A model generated the notes under the pieces. The model searched no databases. It was given only the letters and a program-made list of their open reading frames with translations, and was not told where the DNA came from. Below are positions 1 through 7,572 of a stretch of DNA of 64,000 bases, piece after piece. The translations under genes and the position numbers were made by a program. Source of the DNA: Flavipsychrobacter sp. (GTDB lineage: Bacteria > Bacteroidota > Bacteroidia > Chitinophagales > Chitinophagaceae); contig JAWKLD010000001.1 of the NCBI GenBank assembly GCA_041392855.1, positions 1,040,001-1,104,000 on the forward strand. Reading direction: 5' to 3'. Position 1 is the first letter of the stretch. The number at the start of each line of letters is the position of its first letter.

Positions 1-2
1 TA

Positions 3-779
3 AAACATATAGATAAAGCACCTGTACTTATTGAACAGCCTGCTGACTATAAGATACATGATGACGAGCCTGAAGTACCCCATACGGCTACTACCCAAAA
101 GCTAAGCGACCATCTCTATGCAATACACCTGCCACAAGCAGAGTCCGCAGCTTTGCTGGTAGCTTTAGATGATTTCTTTGTAGTCGTAGATGCACCATTA
201 AATAGTAAAAATGGAGAATTAGTATTAGCAGAGGCTAAGAAAATAGCACCCAATAAACCTGTAAAGTATTACAGCTTTTGCCATCATCATCCTTGGTACA
301 TTGGTGGTATTCGCCCATTTGTACATGCAGACGCTACGGTGCTTACTCAAGCAAGTGATATTAGCTATCTAGAGTTCATTACATTAAACCCACATACCCT
401 TAGCCCCGATAGTTTAGAACTGCAACCCAAACTTTTATTAACAGAGGTAGTAGAAAAAACGAAAACGATAACTGACGGCAAATACAAAATGATACTATAC
501 CATATAGGTGAAAAATCAGAACATACTGATGACTATACACTGTTCTATTTTCCTGAAGAGAAGATACTCTTTCAAGGTGATATGGCATTTATCAAAGATG
601 GAGCACCATTGCGCAAAGCCGGCAGCAAACAAATAGCCTTGTATAATGCTATAAAGGAGCTAGACCTAGAAGTAGATACTATAGTGCAAGCTTGGCCTTG
701 GAAAAACAGGTATAATATGAAAACCATTATACCATTTGCCGAGCTAGAAGCAAGTGTACAGATGAACAATGAAAAATAA
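3..779 (+). CDS. Metallo-beta-lactamase-fold protein, 5' end cut off by window, metal site degenerate
   Basis: The reading frame is open from the first bases of the window, so the true start lies upstream; a TTG at 153 is only an internal codon. About 258 residues are visible. The fold is suggested by a buried strand-rich N-terminus (LLVALDDFFVVVDAP), then HHHPWYIGG in the place of the canonical HxHxDH-GG motif, and later an FPEEKILFQGDM segment that resembles the second metal-binding Asp region. The Asp and the last His of HxHxDH are replaced by Trp and Tyr, so a normal dinuclear zinc site is unlikely. It may be a secreted or periplasmic MBL homologue with altered or no hydrolase activity. 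The substrate is unknown. It is followed after 72 bases by an unrelated lipoprotein. Confidence 0.7.
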   Translation, partial: KHIDKAPVLIEQPADYKIHDDEPEVPHTATTQKLSDHLYAIHLPQAESAALLVALDDFFVVVDAPLNSKNGELVLAEAKKIAPNKPVKYYSFCHHHPWYIGGIRPFVHADATVLTQASDISYLEFITLNPHTLSPDSLELQPKLLLTEVVEKTKTITDGKYKMILYHIGEKSEHTDDYTLFYFPEEKILFQGDMAFIKDGAPLRKAGSKQIALYNAIKELDLEVDTIVQAWPWKNRYNMKTIIPFAELEASVQMNNEK

Positions 780-851
780 TAATAACAGACAAACTAATTA
801 CAAAACCTATATTTTAAAAACGTAACTTAACTGTAGACTAAAACTACTATC

Positions 852-1343
852 GTGAATACCTACAGCAACTTCTTATGTTTGCTTCTTGCAACATGTCTAC
901 TTTATAGCTGTAAGCAAAAGGAGGATACTAGTCCTTATATTAGGCCAGCATATACACTAGCAGACCTTACAGGTTCGAGATTATTTGGTGGTGAAGAAAT
1001 CACCATATATCCCGACGACACTTCTAAAAATACAAGCTATCATATTGATAGCTTTACATTACGTATGGAACTACAGGATGACTCTGTATTGCTACTTCCT
1101 CACTATGGTGTATTCCCAACTACTATAAAGCTATATCGAAAAGAGAAGAATTTCATTTTCAGAGATGAGGGTGTACCCAAAAGTACATGGCCATATTTTG
1201 AAAGCAATGCACCAGGTTCTAATGAACGTATAGCAATACACTTTGACCAGGAATACAACCTTTGCACTTATTACTACCACAAGCATATTGTAAAACCTAA
1301 TACAAAAGGATATGACATTATAAGAGTCTACTATGAATTATAG
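852..1343 (+). CDS. Hypothetical lipoprotein, 163 aa
   Basis: The protein starts at a GTG codon and has an SPase-II signal peptide (LLLATCLLYSC, lipidated Cys at about residue 20) followed by a Lys/Glu-rich linker, so it should be anchored in the outer or inner membrane. The mature part is about 140 residues of mixed strands with no motif I recognise. Tyr and Asp are frequent, as in other small Bacteroidota surface lipoproteins. No operon partner is evident: the next gene begins 53 bases downstream and is a non-lipidated secreted protein. Function unknown. Confidence 0.7.
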   Translation: MNTYSNFLCLLLATCLLYSCKQKEDTSPYIRPAYTLADLTGSRLFGGEEITIYPDDTSKNTSYHIDSFTLRMELQDDSVLLLPHYGVFPTTIKLYRKEKNFIFRDEGVPKSTWPYFESNAPGSNERIAIHFDQEYNLCTYYYHKHIVKPNTKGYDIIRVYYEL

Positions 1344-1396
1344 CAAAGCTTCTATATCAGCCTAAAAAACGTTCTAGCATTCCTTATATTTATATT

Positions 1397-1780
1397 ATGA
1401 ATGGAGGTCTCATAAAAAGGTTATTTACCATAATAATGGTATTGATCAGCATACACAATGTAAAGGCGCAACAGTTTACCGTAAAGCCTATGACGGAAGA
1501 GCGGCTAAAGACCATTGCTATAACTGCAGATAAAAGTTGTCCTGAAATACTGAATAAAGATACTAGACTGGATAGTGTGCGCTATCTAAAGGGACTAATA
1601 CTGTGCAACTACTATACCATGCCCAATGCTACTGCTGAGGATGTAGCAAGAGCGCGTATGCATAGTGGCGATGACAAGAATGATGAAGGCGTAAAGTTGC
1701 CTAATAGCACCTATCGTGTGCAGCATAAGTTTTACGACAAGAATGGTGTATATATTTTTACCAAAACACAGTGGCAGTAA
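1397..1780 (+). CDS. Small secreted protein, 127 aa
   Basis: An N-terminal signal peptide (residues about 1-25, ending NVKAQ) is followed by a 100-residue mature domain starting QFTVKPMTEER. I do not recognise the family. There is a lone Cys pair separated widely (KSCP and LILCNYY). The stop codon at 1778-1780 abuts the stop of the opposite-strand gene at 1781 without a spacer, so the two genes are exactly convergent. It could share a transcript with the lipoprotein 53 bases upstream, but that is inference. Confidence 0.6.
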   Translation: MNGGLIKRLFTIIMVLISIHNVKAQQFTVKPMTEERLKTIAITADKSCPEILNKDTRLDSVRYLKGLILCNYYTMPNATAEDVARARMHSGDDKNDEGVKLPNSTYRVQHKFYDKNGVYIFTKTQWQ

Positions 1781-2047
1781 CTACCAACCCGCAAATATCT
1801 CCGCCATAGATGGGGATGTGAATACACGAAAAGCAATTAAATACATTGCTAGTGTCAATAACCCCAAAGTATTAAAACGTCTTAGCAATCTTCCTCCTTC
1901 TTCTTCATATTCTTTATCCCCCTTTAAGCTAGGTTGTTCTTTAGCTTTCTTGCCATGAGCTCTCATTTCCATAAATTTCTTATAGGCTAAGTAGGCAAAA
2001 TATATAGTTGGTATATAGAGTAAACCGCCGACAATTTGTGGATTCAT
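1781..2047 (-). CDS. Small membrane protein, 88 aa
   Basis: Two hydrophobic segments (residues about 5-24 and 60-80) surround a charged cytoplasmic loop rich in Lys, Glu and Gly-Lys (HGKKAKEQPSLKGDKEYEEEGG). This is a typical helical-hairpin membrane protein of Bacteroidota; no family recognised. The start is an ATG and the gene lies 41 bases downstream of another small membrane protein on the same strand (2089-2340), so the two are probably cotranscribed. Its stop codon directly touches the stop of the plus-strand gene. Confidence 0.6.
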   Translation of the reverse strand: MNPQIVGGLLYIPTIYFAYLAYKKFMEMRAHGKKAKEQPSLKGDKEYEEEGGRLLRRFNTLGLLTLAMYLIAFRVFTSPSMAEIFAGW

Positions 2048-2088
2048 CCTGTTAGTAATTTGAGGTGCAAGATAAAAACTAAATGCAA

Positions 2089-2340
2089 TTAAGTATAAGT
2101 CATTCTAACAACTGATAGTATTGTCAATAACAACTTCAATACACTAAACCCAAACATTACAATAAAGAATATGCCAAACCTTTTGTAGGACTTGTAAGGC
2201 ATGTTTAGTTCCTTCAACTTATTGGCTACTTTAAACAACCCTATGAATAATACTAGCGTTCCTAGAACCCATATTAATGATGAAATCAAAAAAATACCAC
2301 CAGCTATGGCAGCTTGTAGCAGAACAGGACCTCCTATCAT
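2089..2340 (-). CDS. Small membrane protein, 83 aa
   Basis: Two long hydrophobic helices (residues about 5-37 and 52-80) are joined by a basic loop with NKLKELNMPYKSYKRF. The basic loop predicts a cytoplasmic position for it. No named family recognised. It heads a probable two-gene unit with the 88-aa membrane protein downstream and is divergent from the PhnA-like gene at 2404, leaving a 63-base intergenic region that must hold both promoters. Confidence 0.55.
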   Translation of the reverse strand: MIGGPVLLQAAIAGGIFLISSLIWVLGTLVLFIGLFKVANKLKELNMPYKSYKRFGIFFIVMFGFSVLKLLLTILSVVRMTYT

Positions 2341-2366
2341 AGTCCACTCAAAATAAACAATAATAT

Positions 2367-2374
2367 TATCTTTG
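2367..2374 (+). promoter_or_regulatory. Bacteroidota -7 box (TATCTTTG) for the PhnA-like gene
   Basis: An exact TAnnTTTG element ends 29 bases before the ATG at 2404. No clear -33 TTTG is seen at the expected distance. Confidence 0.5.
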
Positions 2375-2403
2375 CAGTTATTAAATAAACAGAACCAATA
2401 ACG

Positions 2404-2619
2404 ATGGAAGACATAATAGTAAAAGACAGTAACGGAAATGAACTAAAGGACGGAGATGCAGTAATAGTCATCAAAACACTTAAAGTAAAAGGTGCAGATG
2501 ACATCAAAAAAGGTACAAAGGTGAAGAACATTAAACTCACTGATGATCCTGCAGAGATAGACTGTAAAGTTAATGGTACACGTATGGTATTACGTGCAGA
2601 GTTTCTAAAGAAAGCATAA
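2404..2619 (+). CDS. PhnA/YjdM-like protein, 71 aa
   Basis: The 71-residue sequence matches the C-terminal SH3-like domain of the PhnA (YjdM) family: VKDSNGNELKDGDAVIVIKTLKVKG, then KGTKVKNIKLTDD and the VNGTRMVLRAEFLKKA ending. The N-terminal zinc ribbon that longer PhnA proteins carry is absent, as in many Bacteroidota members. Despite the historical name the family is not required for phosphonate use and its role is unclear. It is monocistronic, between its own promoter at 2367 and a strong terminator at 2626. Confidence 0.85.
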   Translation: MEDIIVKDSNGNELKDGDAVIVIKTLKVKGADDIKKGTKVKNIKLTDDPAEIDCKVNGTRMVLRAEFLKKA

Positions 2620-2625
2620 TCATAT

Positions 2626-2656
2626 ATAGCCCTTAGTTGATCTAAGGGCTATTTTA
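2626..2656 (+). terminator. Rho-independent terminator
   Basis: Perfect 11-bp stem ATAGCCCTTAG / CTAAGGGCTAT with a 5-base loop followed by TTTTAT, directly after the PhnA-like gene. Confidence 0.85.
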
Positions 2657-2681
2657 TGATATATTCAATATACCTCTCCAC

Positions 2682-3236
2682 ATGTTACATCTACAGTTCT
2701 CTCCATTTCCAACTTTAGAAACAGAGCGTTTATTACTACGAGCAGTAACCGTTGATGATGCTGCCAATATGATGGATATACGCAACCATGCTACTGTAAA
2801 TAAATACATACATGGCAGAGCGCCATTAAAGAATATAGAGGAGAGTAAAGCACGTATAGAGAAAATACTAGCAGAACAAGAAGAGAGCAAAGTAATAATG
2901 TGGTGCATTTGCCTTAAAGAACAACCACAAAACATGCTGGGTAGCATAGTATTTTGGAATATAGAACCAGAAAATGATTTAGCAGAAATAGGTTATGAGT
3001 TGCACCCAGAACACCATAATAAAGGCATAATGAGCGAAAGCGTAAAAAAAGTTCTTGTTTATGGCAAAGAAATTATGCTTCTGAAAACGATAACGGCCTA
3101 TACCCATAAAAACAACCTAGCTTCTATCAAGCTGTTACAAAGCAATGATTTTCAGCGCGATTTTGGCCTTGAAAATCTATTTGTTGGAAAAACAGAGCCG
3201 GAAACACAAACCATCTATGCCCTGAATGTTAAATAA
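2682..3236 (+). CDS. GNAT acetyltransferase, RimJ/RimL type
   Basis: The 184-residue protein has the RimJ/RimL layout: N-terminal LETERLLLRAVTVDDA, a central strand LGSIVFWN, and motif A IGYELHPEHHNKGIMSESV, where acetyl-CoA pyrophosphate is bound by the loop around HNKGIMSE. The family transfers acetyl from acetyl-CoA to a protein N-terminus or small amine; the substrate cannot be told. The loop reads N-K-G-I-M, a variant of the usual Q/RxxGxG/A. It is a single gene between two terminators. Confidence 0.85.
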   Translation: MLHLQFSPFPTLETERLLLRAVTVDDAANMMDIRNHATVNKYIHGRAPLKNIEESKARIEKILAEQEESKVIMWCICLKEQPQNMLGSIVFWNIEPENDLAEIGYELHPEHHNKGIMSESVKKVLVYGKEIMLLKTITAYTHKNNLASIKLLQSNDFQRDFGLENLFVGKTEPETQTIYALNVK

Positions 3237-3293
3237 TTACAAATTTACTATGGAATAATATTAAAATCATTAGACTAATCAATAATATTAGTA

Positions 3294-3301
3294 TAGATTT
3301 G
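3294..3301 (+). promoter_or_regulatory. Bacteroidota -7 box (TAGATTTG) for the cold-shock gene
   Basis: Exact TAnnTTTG, 27 bases before the ATG at 3329. The surrounding 80 bases are very AT-rich, which is common for cold-shock promoters. Confidence 0.5.
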
Positions 3302-3328
3302 TACTTTATTAATTAATACCAATAAGTA

Positions 3329-3523
3329 ATGCAAGAAGGAACAGTTAAATTTTTCAATGAGACTAAAGGTTTTGGTTTCATTACTCCATCTGACGGTGGA
3401 AAAGACATCTTTGTACACGTATCTGGCCTAAATGGTGACATTTACGAAAACGATAAAGTACAGTTCGATGTTGAAGAAGGCAAAAAAGGTCTAAATGCAG
3501 TGAACGTTACAGTTGTAAAATAA
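3329..3523 (+). CDS. Cold-shock protein, CspA family
   Basis: A 64-residue single-domain OB-fold protein. RNP1 is KGFGFI (residues 13-18) and RNP2 is DIFVHV (27-31 region), the two aromatic-rich nucleic acid binding motifs. CspA proteins bind single-stranded RNA and DNA and act as RNA chaperones in the cytoplasm. The gene is alone, with a 92-base upstream region and a strong hairpin terminator 41 bases downstream, so it is likely an independently controlled transcript. Confidence 0.95.
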   Translation: MQEGTVKFFNETKGFGFITPSDGGKDIFVHVSGLNGDIYENDKVQFDVEEGKKGLNAVNVTVVK

Positions 3524-3564
3524 GTCAACTCTAACTATATACTGCTAAGTATATATCATTTGCA

Positions 3565-3600
3565 AAAGGCATATCTTTCCAGATATGCCTTTATTATTTT
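3565..3600. terminator. Terminator shared by csp gene and miaE
   Basis: Perfect 12-bp stem AAAGGCATATCT / AGATATGCCTTT with a 4-base loop. The plus strand is followed by TATTATTTT and the minus strand by a TTTT run, so it can serve both convergent genes; it overlaps the last two bases of miaE. Confidence 0.85.
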
Positions 3601-4201
3601 AGTGCATTCTATCACCTCTCGGTGTAAGCTCTTTAAGGATACGCTCTTCTATTTCCAGCCATTGATCCCAGTATTGACGCACTTTTTCTTTATCATAATA
3701 TTTTTCAGCAAGGTCTATAAACAATCTATAATGCCCTGCTTCCGATACCATAAATTTATGATAGAACTTTCTCAGGCTTTCTTCTTCCAAACCTTCACTC
3801 AGCACTCTAAAGCGTTCGCAGCTACGTGCTTCTATCAAGGCGCTCATCAATAGCCTTACTAACAGATTGTCTTCTGGCACTGCAACACGCGGTTTGTTTT
3901 GTATTAGCAGATTTACGTATTCATCCCTACGTTGTTTACCCAACTCAAAACCACGTTTCTTCATCTCTGCCCACACCATTCTAAAATGTCCCCACTCTTC
4001 AGTTACTATTGCAGAAAGCTGATTGACTATATCTTCTTTATCTGGATGAAGCTGGATAATAGAGATACATGTGGTTGCTGCCTTTTGCTCACAAAAAGCA
4101 TGATCGGTCAATATCTCTTTTAGGGAAACAGAGGCCAGATCGGCCCATCTAGGGTCTGTTGGTAATTTTAAACCTAGTATCGAATTGTCTGCAGTACTCA
4201 T
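3599..4201 (-). CDS. miaE: tRNA-(ms2io6A)-hydroxylase
   Basis: The 200-residue protein matches MiaE, a non-haem di-iron enzyme that hydroxylates the isopentenyl side chain of ms2i6A at position 37 of tRNAs reading UNN codons. The four-helix di-iron motif is visible: DHAFCEQKAA, TEEWGHF, EARSCERF and SEAGHY supply Glu and His ligands. Length agrees with the family. A -7 promoter box ends only 7 bases before the ATG, so the transcript may be leaderless. MiaA and MiaB are not in the window. Confidence 0.93.
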   Translation of the reverse strand: MSTADNSILGLKLPTDPRWADLASVSLKEILTDHAFCEQKAATTCISIIQLHPDKEDIVNQLSAIVTEEWGHFRMVWAEMKKRGFELGKQRRDEYVNLLIQNKPRVAVPEDNLLVRLLMSALIEARSCERFRVLSEGLEEESLRKFYHKFMVSEAGHYRLFIDLAEKYYDKEKVRQYWDQWLEIEERILKELTPRGDRMH

Positions 4202-4208
4202 AAGTTGG

Positions 4209-4216
4209 CAAAAATA
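4209..4216 (-). promoter_or_regulatory. -7 box (TATTTTTG) 7 bases from the miaE start
   Basis: Exact TAnnTTTG on the minus strand, 7 bases before the ATG at 4201. Transcription would begin at or next to the start codon. Confidence 0.5.
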
Positions 4217-4223
4217 AACCTAT

Positions 4224-4505
4224 TTAAAACAAAACGTCCTTATAGCTATCCACTTTGCTGAACACCGCTTTAGCATAAGGACATAGTGGCATTATCTTTA
4301 TCTGTTTCGTTCTGGCAAAGTCTACCCCAGCACTTACTAGCTGTTTCCCTATACCTTTGCCCTCATAGGCAGTATTTACTTCGGTATGTTCTATTATATA
4401 TTTATCAGCACCGGCATATACATATTCCATCTTGGCAATCTCTACGCCGTCTAGTTCTATATAAAACTTACCACGCTTTTCGTTTTCTGTTTGCTTTACT
4501 TCCAT
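4224..4505 (-). CDS. YjdJ-type GNAT-like acetyltransferase
   Basis: A 93-residue short GNAT (the YjdJ/GNAT_YJDJ family). It shows FYIELDGVEIAKMEYVY, then HTEVNTAYEGKGIGKQLV, which is the acetyl-CoA binding motif A (EGKGIGKQL), and the conserved ending IMPLCPYAKAVF. Proteins of this family bind acetyl-CoA; human NATD1 is a homologue. The target is unknown. The gene lies just downstream of a terminator on the same strand and 22 bases upstream of the miaE start region. Confidence 0.88.
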   Translation of the reverse strand: MEVKQTENEKRGKFYIELDGVEIAKMEYVYAGADKYIIEHTEVNTAYEGKGIGKQLVSAGVDFARTKQIKIMPLCPYAKAVFSKVDSYKDVLF

Positions 4506-4533
4506 ACTTCAAAATACAACTAGGGTTTATAAT

Positions 4534-4559
4534 AAAAAAGCCAACCTAATGGTTGGCTT
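4534..4559 (-). terminator. Rho-independent terminator for the thioredoxin-like gene
   Basis: Perfect 9-bp stem AAGCCAACC / GGTTGGCTT with TAAT loop; on the minus strand it is followed by a T-rich run (plus-strand AATAAAAAAG). Confidence 0.85.
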
Positions 4560-4581
4560 CAAAAATATTATTCTAGTTTTT

Positions 4582-5190
4582 TTATGATGCTCTTTTTATA
4601 GTACAACCTATAGACTTTGTTGTATTAGGATCAATAGGTTTGCCTGATAGCATATTATCAATCGCATCTTTTAAGAATAATTCTTTCGACTCAGACGGAT
4701 TGGTTGGTTGGTCTTCCATAGCTCCTTTATAAACAAGCTTGCCACTAGCATCAAACAAAAACACCTCAGGTGTGCGTGTAGCACCAAAAGCATCTGCTAC
4801 AGCCGAATTATTGTCTATAACATAAGGAGCAGTATATTTTTCTTTCTTAGCATATTTGGTCATAGCCTTTTTAGAATCATCTCCATCACGTTTTGCCTCA
4901 TTTGAGTTGATAACAACCATGCCTATACCTTTTTCCGCAGCATAGTCCATCATCTCTTTTGTTCTAGCCTGGCTTTTGATAACATATGGACAAGTATTAC
5001 AAGAGAACATCACCAAAAGCCCTTTGTCTGTTTTTGCTTTATCCAAGGTTACTGTTTTGCCATCGGTTGCCTCCATCTTAGTAGTAGACATCGGTATAGC
5101 TGTCCCTATGTCTATAAATTTGTGTTGTGCCGTAGCTGTAAAAGCTACTCCTGCCAATAAAGCTGTAGCTAACAATAGTGTTTTCTTCAT
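4582..5190 (-). CDS. Secreted thioredoxin-like (AhpC/TSA, redoxin) protein
   Basis: A signal peptide (residues 1-21, TATAQ) exports this 202-residue protein to the periplasm. The thioredoxin fold is shown by LLVMFSCNTCPYV with the redox pair C64-x-x-C67, then MVVINSNEAKRDGDDS, the cis-proline loop GATRTPEVFLFD, and a C-terminal helix. It belongs to the redoxin group that resembles TlpA/ResA but carries a CNTC active site. It probably reduces or isomerises periplasmic disulphides. It is monocistronic with a terminator immediately downstream. Confidence 0.88.
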   Translation of the reverse strand: MKKTLLLATALLAGVAFTATAQHKFIDIGTAIPMSTTKMEATDGKTVTLDKAKTDKGLLVMFSCNTCPYVIKSQARTKEMMDYAAEKGIGMVVINSNEAKRDGDDSKKAMTKYAKKEKYTAPYVIDNNSAVADAFGATRTPEVFLFDASGKLVYKGAMEDQPTNPSESKELFLKDAIDNMLSGKPIDPNTTKSIGCTIKRAS

Positions 5191-5259
5191 AAAGAATCGT
5201 TTTACGTTTGTGTTTACCTCTCGTAAAGGTACAGCATATAGTACTAGAAACTTGTTAAG

Positions 5260-6654
5260 TTATTTCTCTTTACCTCTTTCTAAACTGATAAACTCATCAC
5301 CTTTTTGATATATCAGATAAGTAACTATAAACTGAAACATCTCATCTGTAGCACGCATACTACCATCTTGGTCGGTAACACGTTGGGGAGGGCTGAAAGG
5401 ATTATTAAGATTCTTACGCGTATTGTCATATACACCTTCTGCAACAATGGTGCTTCCTTTAGGAATTTTCACCATCTTCTTAAACGTGTAAAAATACTGC
5501 CAGTTAAAATCCCACTTAGGAATAGAAATAAGACGGATCGTATCCCCGTCAGGCTTTAAGGCATATGCTTTAAAGCTTTTGCCCAATAAGTGCATATGCG
5601 GGTTTATCGTCAATACCGATATGTCATCAGGTATTACAATTTTACTGTGTACTTTCTTTACAGTATTGGGCTCAATGATCAAGTCAGGTTCTACTGGTGC
5701 TATACCCCAAGTACCCAATTGAAATTCTTGTACCGGCCTTTTAGGTTTTTCCTCTGCAAAAAAGATATTGATATAAGAACTATCCCATACTGACTCACTT
5801 GTGGTAAAACCATAATGGAGGTCGTTAAGCAAGAAAGCTCCTTTCTTAGGCAGGTAATACCCTCCTATACCCTTTGGGTAGTATTGCCCCTCTGTACCCG
5901 GCAGATAATTCACTACCGACTTTTGCAACACAGGATATGAACCATCATCATTGGGCAAGTCTAGTGTTTTATAGGCCTGTACTATAGTACTATCTTCCAC
6001 CATATCCACTACACGTTCGCCACCAAATACGTCAGTTTTTTCTCCTTCTTTATATTTGATCAGATCACCATTCACATGGTGCACTACATTTTTAGGCCCA
6101 GCGGCAAACTCTATAAGGCTGGCATATTTTCCTTCAGGTAATTCAAAAGGTACTTTCACCAGTAAAAACCTATCACGATTATTGGCAGGTAATAAATAAG
6201 GTTGAACGGGTATACGCATATCAGGCGTTCCTACCAGTGACCCTTTGGGATATTCAGGCACTGCAGGTATCTCCTCTTCATTACCAATGAGCAAACCATC
6301 TTCAACCCATTGCTCTAGTATTTTTATTTCTTTATCAGTCAATAATTTTTGCCCTACAAACTCCGTATAGTGAGGATCTGCCGGCCATGGTGGCATCAAT
6401 CGTTCTTTTGTAGCAAAGACAATCCCCGAAGAATAGTTAACAGCATCTTGATAGGTGATAAGATTGAAGTGGCCTGAACCTTCAGGTCTGTGGCAAATAG
6501 TACAATTCTTATATAATATTGGTGCTACATGCTTACTAAAAGTCACCTTGCCTATTATCCCCTCTCCACAGCTGGCATAGGTAAGTAGCAATACCACCAA
6601 TATAAATACACTATATGTTTTTTTGCTTTTCAATCTTTTCTTTTCTAAATACAT
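5260..6654 (-). CDS. Lipoprotein with cytochrome c motif and copper type II monooxygenase-like domains
   Basis: The 464-residue protein has a lipobox (LLLTYASC, Cys29). A single CxxCH haem c motif is C51-TI-C54-H55, in a Planctomycete-type cytochrome c segment (residues about 38-125). The rest resembles the two-domain PHM/DBH copper monooxygenase fold: HH at 192-193 and H280 fit the CuH site, H353-M-H355 and M439 (TDEM) fit the CuM site. The fusion suggests that haem feeds electrons to copper, but this is inference. The start overlaps the upstream YihY gene by 44 bases, so the genes are translationally linked. No other Met lies before the lipobox. Confidence 0.8.
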   Translation of the reverse strand: MYLEKKRLKSKKTYSVFILVVLLLTYASCGEGIIGKVTFSKHVAPILYKNCTICHRPEGSGHFNLITYQDAVNYSSGIVFATKERLMPPWPADPHYTEFVGQKLLTDKEIKILEQWVEDGLLIGNEEEIPAVPEYPKGSLVGTPDMRIPVQPYLLPANNRDRFLLVKVPFELPEGKYASLIEFAAGPKNVVHHVNGDLIKYKEGEKTDVFGGERVVDMVEDSTIVQAYKTLDLPNDDGSYPVLQKSVVNYLPGTEGQYYPKGIGGYYLPKKGAFLLNDLHYGFTTSESVWDSSYINIFFAEEKPKRPVQEFQLGTWGIAPVEPDLIIEPNTVKKVHSKIVIPDDISVLTINPHMHLLGKSFKAYALKPDGDTIRLISIPKWDFNWQYFYTFKKMVKIPKGSTIVAEGVYDNTRKNLNNPFSPPQRVTDQDGSMRATDEMFQFIVTYLIYQKGDEFISLERGKEK

Positions 6655-7558
6655 TACCTAACAATATACTTACATTGAGGTTATACCCTATTAATATGAT
6701 CAACGTATTGATCCATATCAATACCATTGAAGCCATTACCGTACCTATAGAACCATATATTTTATTATAATGGATGAAGTTGTTCACTAGGAAGAAGAAG
6801 ACTCCCGAGGATATGACACTTAAAATCGTAGCAAAAACTGCACCCGGAGATACGAACTTTACAGGTCTGCTTAATGAAGGACCATATTTATACAATATGG
6901 ATATGGTAACAAATATGATCAATGAGATAATAATAATACTCGCCAATCTGATTATAACTACATTGTCAAATATGCTCAGTAGAATATCATTTAAGGCACT
7001 ACTTTGTAAAATGAGCACGGCAATACTTAGTATAGCTACTAACAAGAGCATCAAAGTGAGCTTTAATGCATCCCATCTTTGTTTTAGCCACGAGCGCTTT
7101 ACATATACCTGAGAGAGGTGTTCCCGTTCAAAGCTCTGTATTAACCCCATCATACCATTTGAGGAGAAAAATAAGGTGGTCAAGATACCTATGGAAAGAA
7201 CCCCTTCTTGCTCATTGTGTATAAAGTCGATAACAACACCACTGATTGTTGTGTAAAAACTTTCGTTGGGTGTTATCAACCTCAAGGTGTCTAATATGGT
7301 CTTTTCTACCCCCTGCAATGGCAGATAGGGCACTAAAGAAAACAATACCAATAATGTAGGCGGTATTGCCATTACAAAGTTATAGGTAACGGCAGCACAA
7401 CTTTCAAATAGTCTATTGTCCTTAAGTTCTCTAAAAAAGAAACGACCTATCTCGTATAAACTAAGCCCATCAGCACCAGGTAGCACTATCTTATCGGCAA
7501 CCGAAAAGACTACCTGCACAGGTTTCGAATCAAGAATGATTTTTTCCAGCTTAGTCAT
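6611..7558 (-). CDS. YihY/virulence factor BrkB family membrane protein
   Basis: A 315-residue integral membrane protein with about six transmembrane helices. The family marker is near the N-terminus: FFRELKDNRLFESCAAVTYNFVMAIPP, and the SSNGMMGLIQSFEREH segment. The function of the family is unsettled (once mis-named RNase BN). The C-terminal tail (NVFRKEKIEKQKNI) is encoded by the bases that also encode the start of the cytochrome/copper gene. DPP IV ends 15 bases upstream of its start, so the two genes and the overlapping one may be one transcript. Confidence 0.88.
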   Translation of the reverse strand: MTKLEKIILDSKPVQVVFSVADKIVLPGADGLSLYEIGRFFFRELKDNRLFESCAAVTYNFVMAIPPTLLVLFSLVPYLPLQGVEKTILDTLRLITPNESFYTTISGVVIDFIHNEQEGVLSIGILTTLFFSSNGMMGLIQSFEREHLSQVYVKRSWLKQRWDALKLTLMLLLVAILSIAVLILQSSALNDILLSIFDNVVIIRLASIIIISLIIFVTISILYKYGPSLSRPVKFVSPGAVFATILSVISSGVFFFLVNNFIHYNKIYGSIGTVMASMVLIWINTLIILIGYNLNVSILLGNVFRKEKIEKQKNI

Positions 7559-7572
7559 GCTACAAAGAACGA

